A program made the position numbers and the translations under genes. Positions 63,978-64,000 of a stretch of DNA of 64,000 nt are shown piece after piece. The notes beneath the pieces were generated by a model. It was not told the DNA's origin, made no database searches, and saw only the letters and a program-made list of their open reading frames with translations. The stretch spans positions 1-64,000 of the forward strand of contig NZ_JARUVM010000001.1 in NCBI RefSeq assembly GCF_029763755.1, in the 5' to 3' direction. Source of the stretch: Luteimonas sp. 8-5. GTDB lineage: Bacteria; Pseudomonadota; Gammaproteobacteria; Xanthomonadales; Xanthomonadaceae. Position 1 is the stretch's first letter. Every line of letters begins with the position of its first letter.

Positions 63978-64000
63978 GTCGTGGAAGGGCGCCCCTCTGT

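Noticed and set aside
63978-64000. Glycine riboswitch or promoter upstream of gcvP
   Set aside because: Only 23 bases are available before the start; nothing can be judged.

Overview
The window is a GC-rich chromosomal segment (43 of 60 bases are G or C in a sampled stretch of ftsH) from a gammaproteobacterium. It is most likely a member of the Xanthomonadales (Lysobacteraceae), of the Lysobacter/Luteimonas/Xanthomonas type. Support comes from the gene orders pyrG-kdsA-eno-ftsB-ispD-ispF-truD-surE-pcm-nlpD, rlmE-ftsH-folP with divergent yhbY, and miaA-hfq-hflX-hflK-hflC-yjeT-purA. Large TonB-dependent receptors, an intracellular polyhydroxyalkanoate depolymerase and REP elements with a GTAGGAGCG head fit the same group. 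The placement is inferred from gene content only. No tRNA, rRNA, CRISPR array, insertion sequence or prophage was recognised.

Layout. 0-9 kb: the end of an EamA transporter; a reverse pair of a GAF-GAF-GGDEF-EAL protein and a DUF72 protein; an M1 metallopeptidase with a membrane protein; a GFA-like zinc protein; a small acidic protein; and a periplasmic cyclophilin. 9-19.6 kb: a PadR regulator with a membrane 'sensor' protein; a TonB receptor with a DUF2946 protein (possibly copper-related); PHA depolymerase; a methyltransferase; a HemJ/CopD-like protein; a PhoA-type phosphatase lipoprotein; a dicarboxylate symporter; and two NlpC/P60 hydrolases. 19.6-25.7 kb: SlyD-like FKBP; an ArsR-SRPBCC pair with a clear promoter and a 9+9 bp operator-like repeat; DUF418; a DadA-like oxidoreductase; glutathione reductase; and N-formylglutamate deformylase. 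25.8-42 kb: a dense housekeeping block covering parE, CTP synthesis, Kdo, glycolysis, division, isoprenoids, tRNA and protein repair, envelope proteins, rRNA methylation, FtsH and folate.

42.1-47.1 kb is an accessory island. It holds a 1558-aa secreted RHS-repeat protein of clearly lower GC (27 of 60 bases in a sampled stretch), with a 133-aa unrecognised cysteine-containing C-terminus. Overlapping its end is a small two-helix membrane protein that starts at TTG behind a near-perfect Shine-Dalgarno sequence. This looks like a polymorphic toxin-immunity pair inserted between folP and putP-miaA-hfq.

47-64 kb: proline symporter, miaA, hfq, hflX, the HflK/HflC FtsH-regulating complex, a DUF2065 protein, a strong terminator, and purA. 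Then come two lipoproteins (one of 643 aa with a (Leu-Ala)7 signal peptide and three RGFQRS repeats), a WCGHC thioredoxin-like protein, a large TonB receptor, and glycine decarboxylase at the right edge.

The intergenic repeats are unusual. REP-like palindromes supply the TAG stop codon of three genes, form the coding tail of ispD, and sit just before the purA ribosome binding site. A 170-bp three-layer nested palindrome follows nlpD, and opposed GCGGAT clusters fill the kdsA-eno gap.
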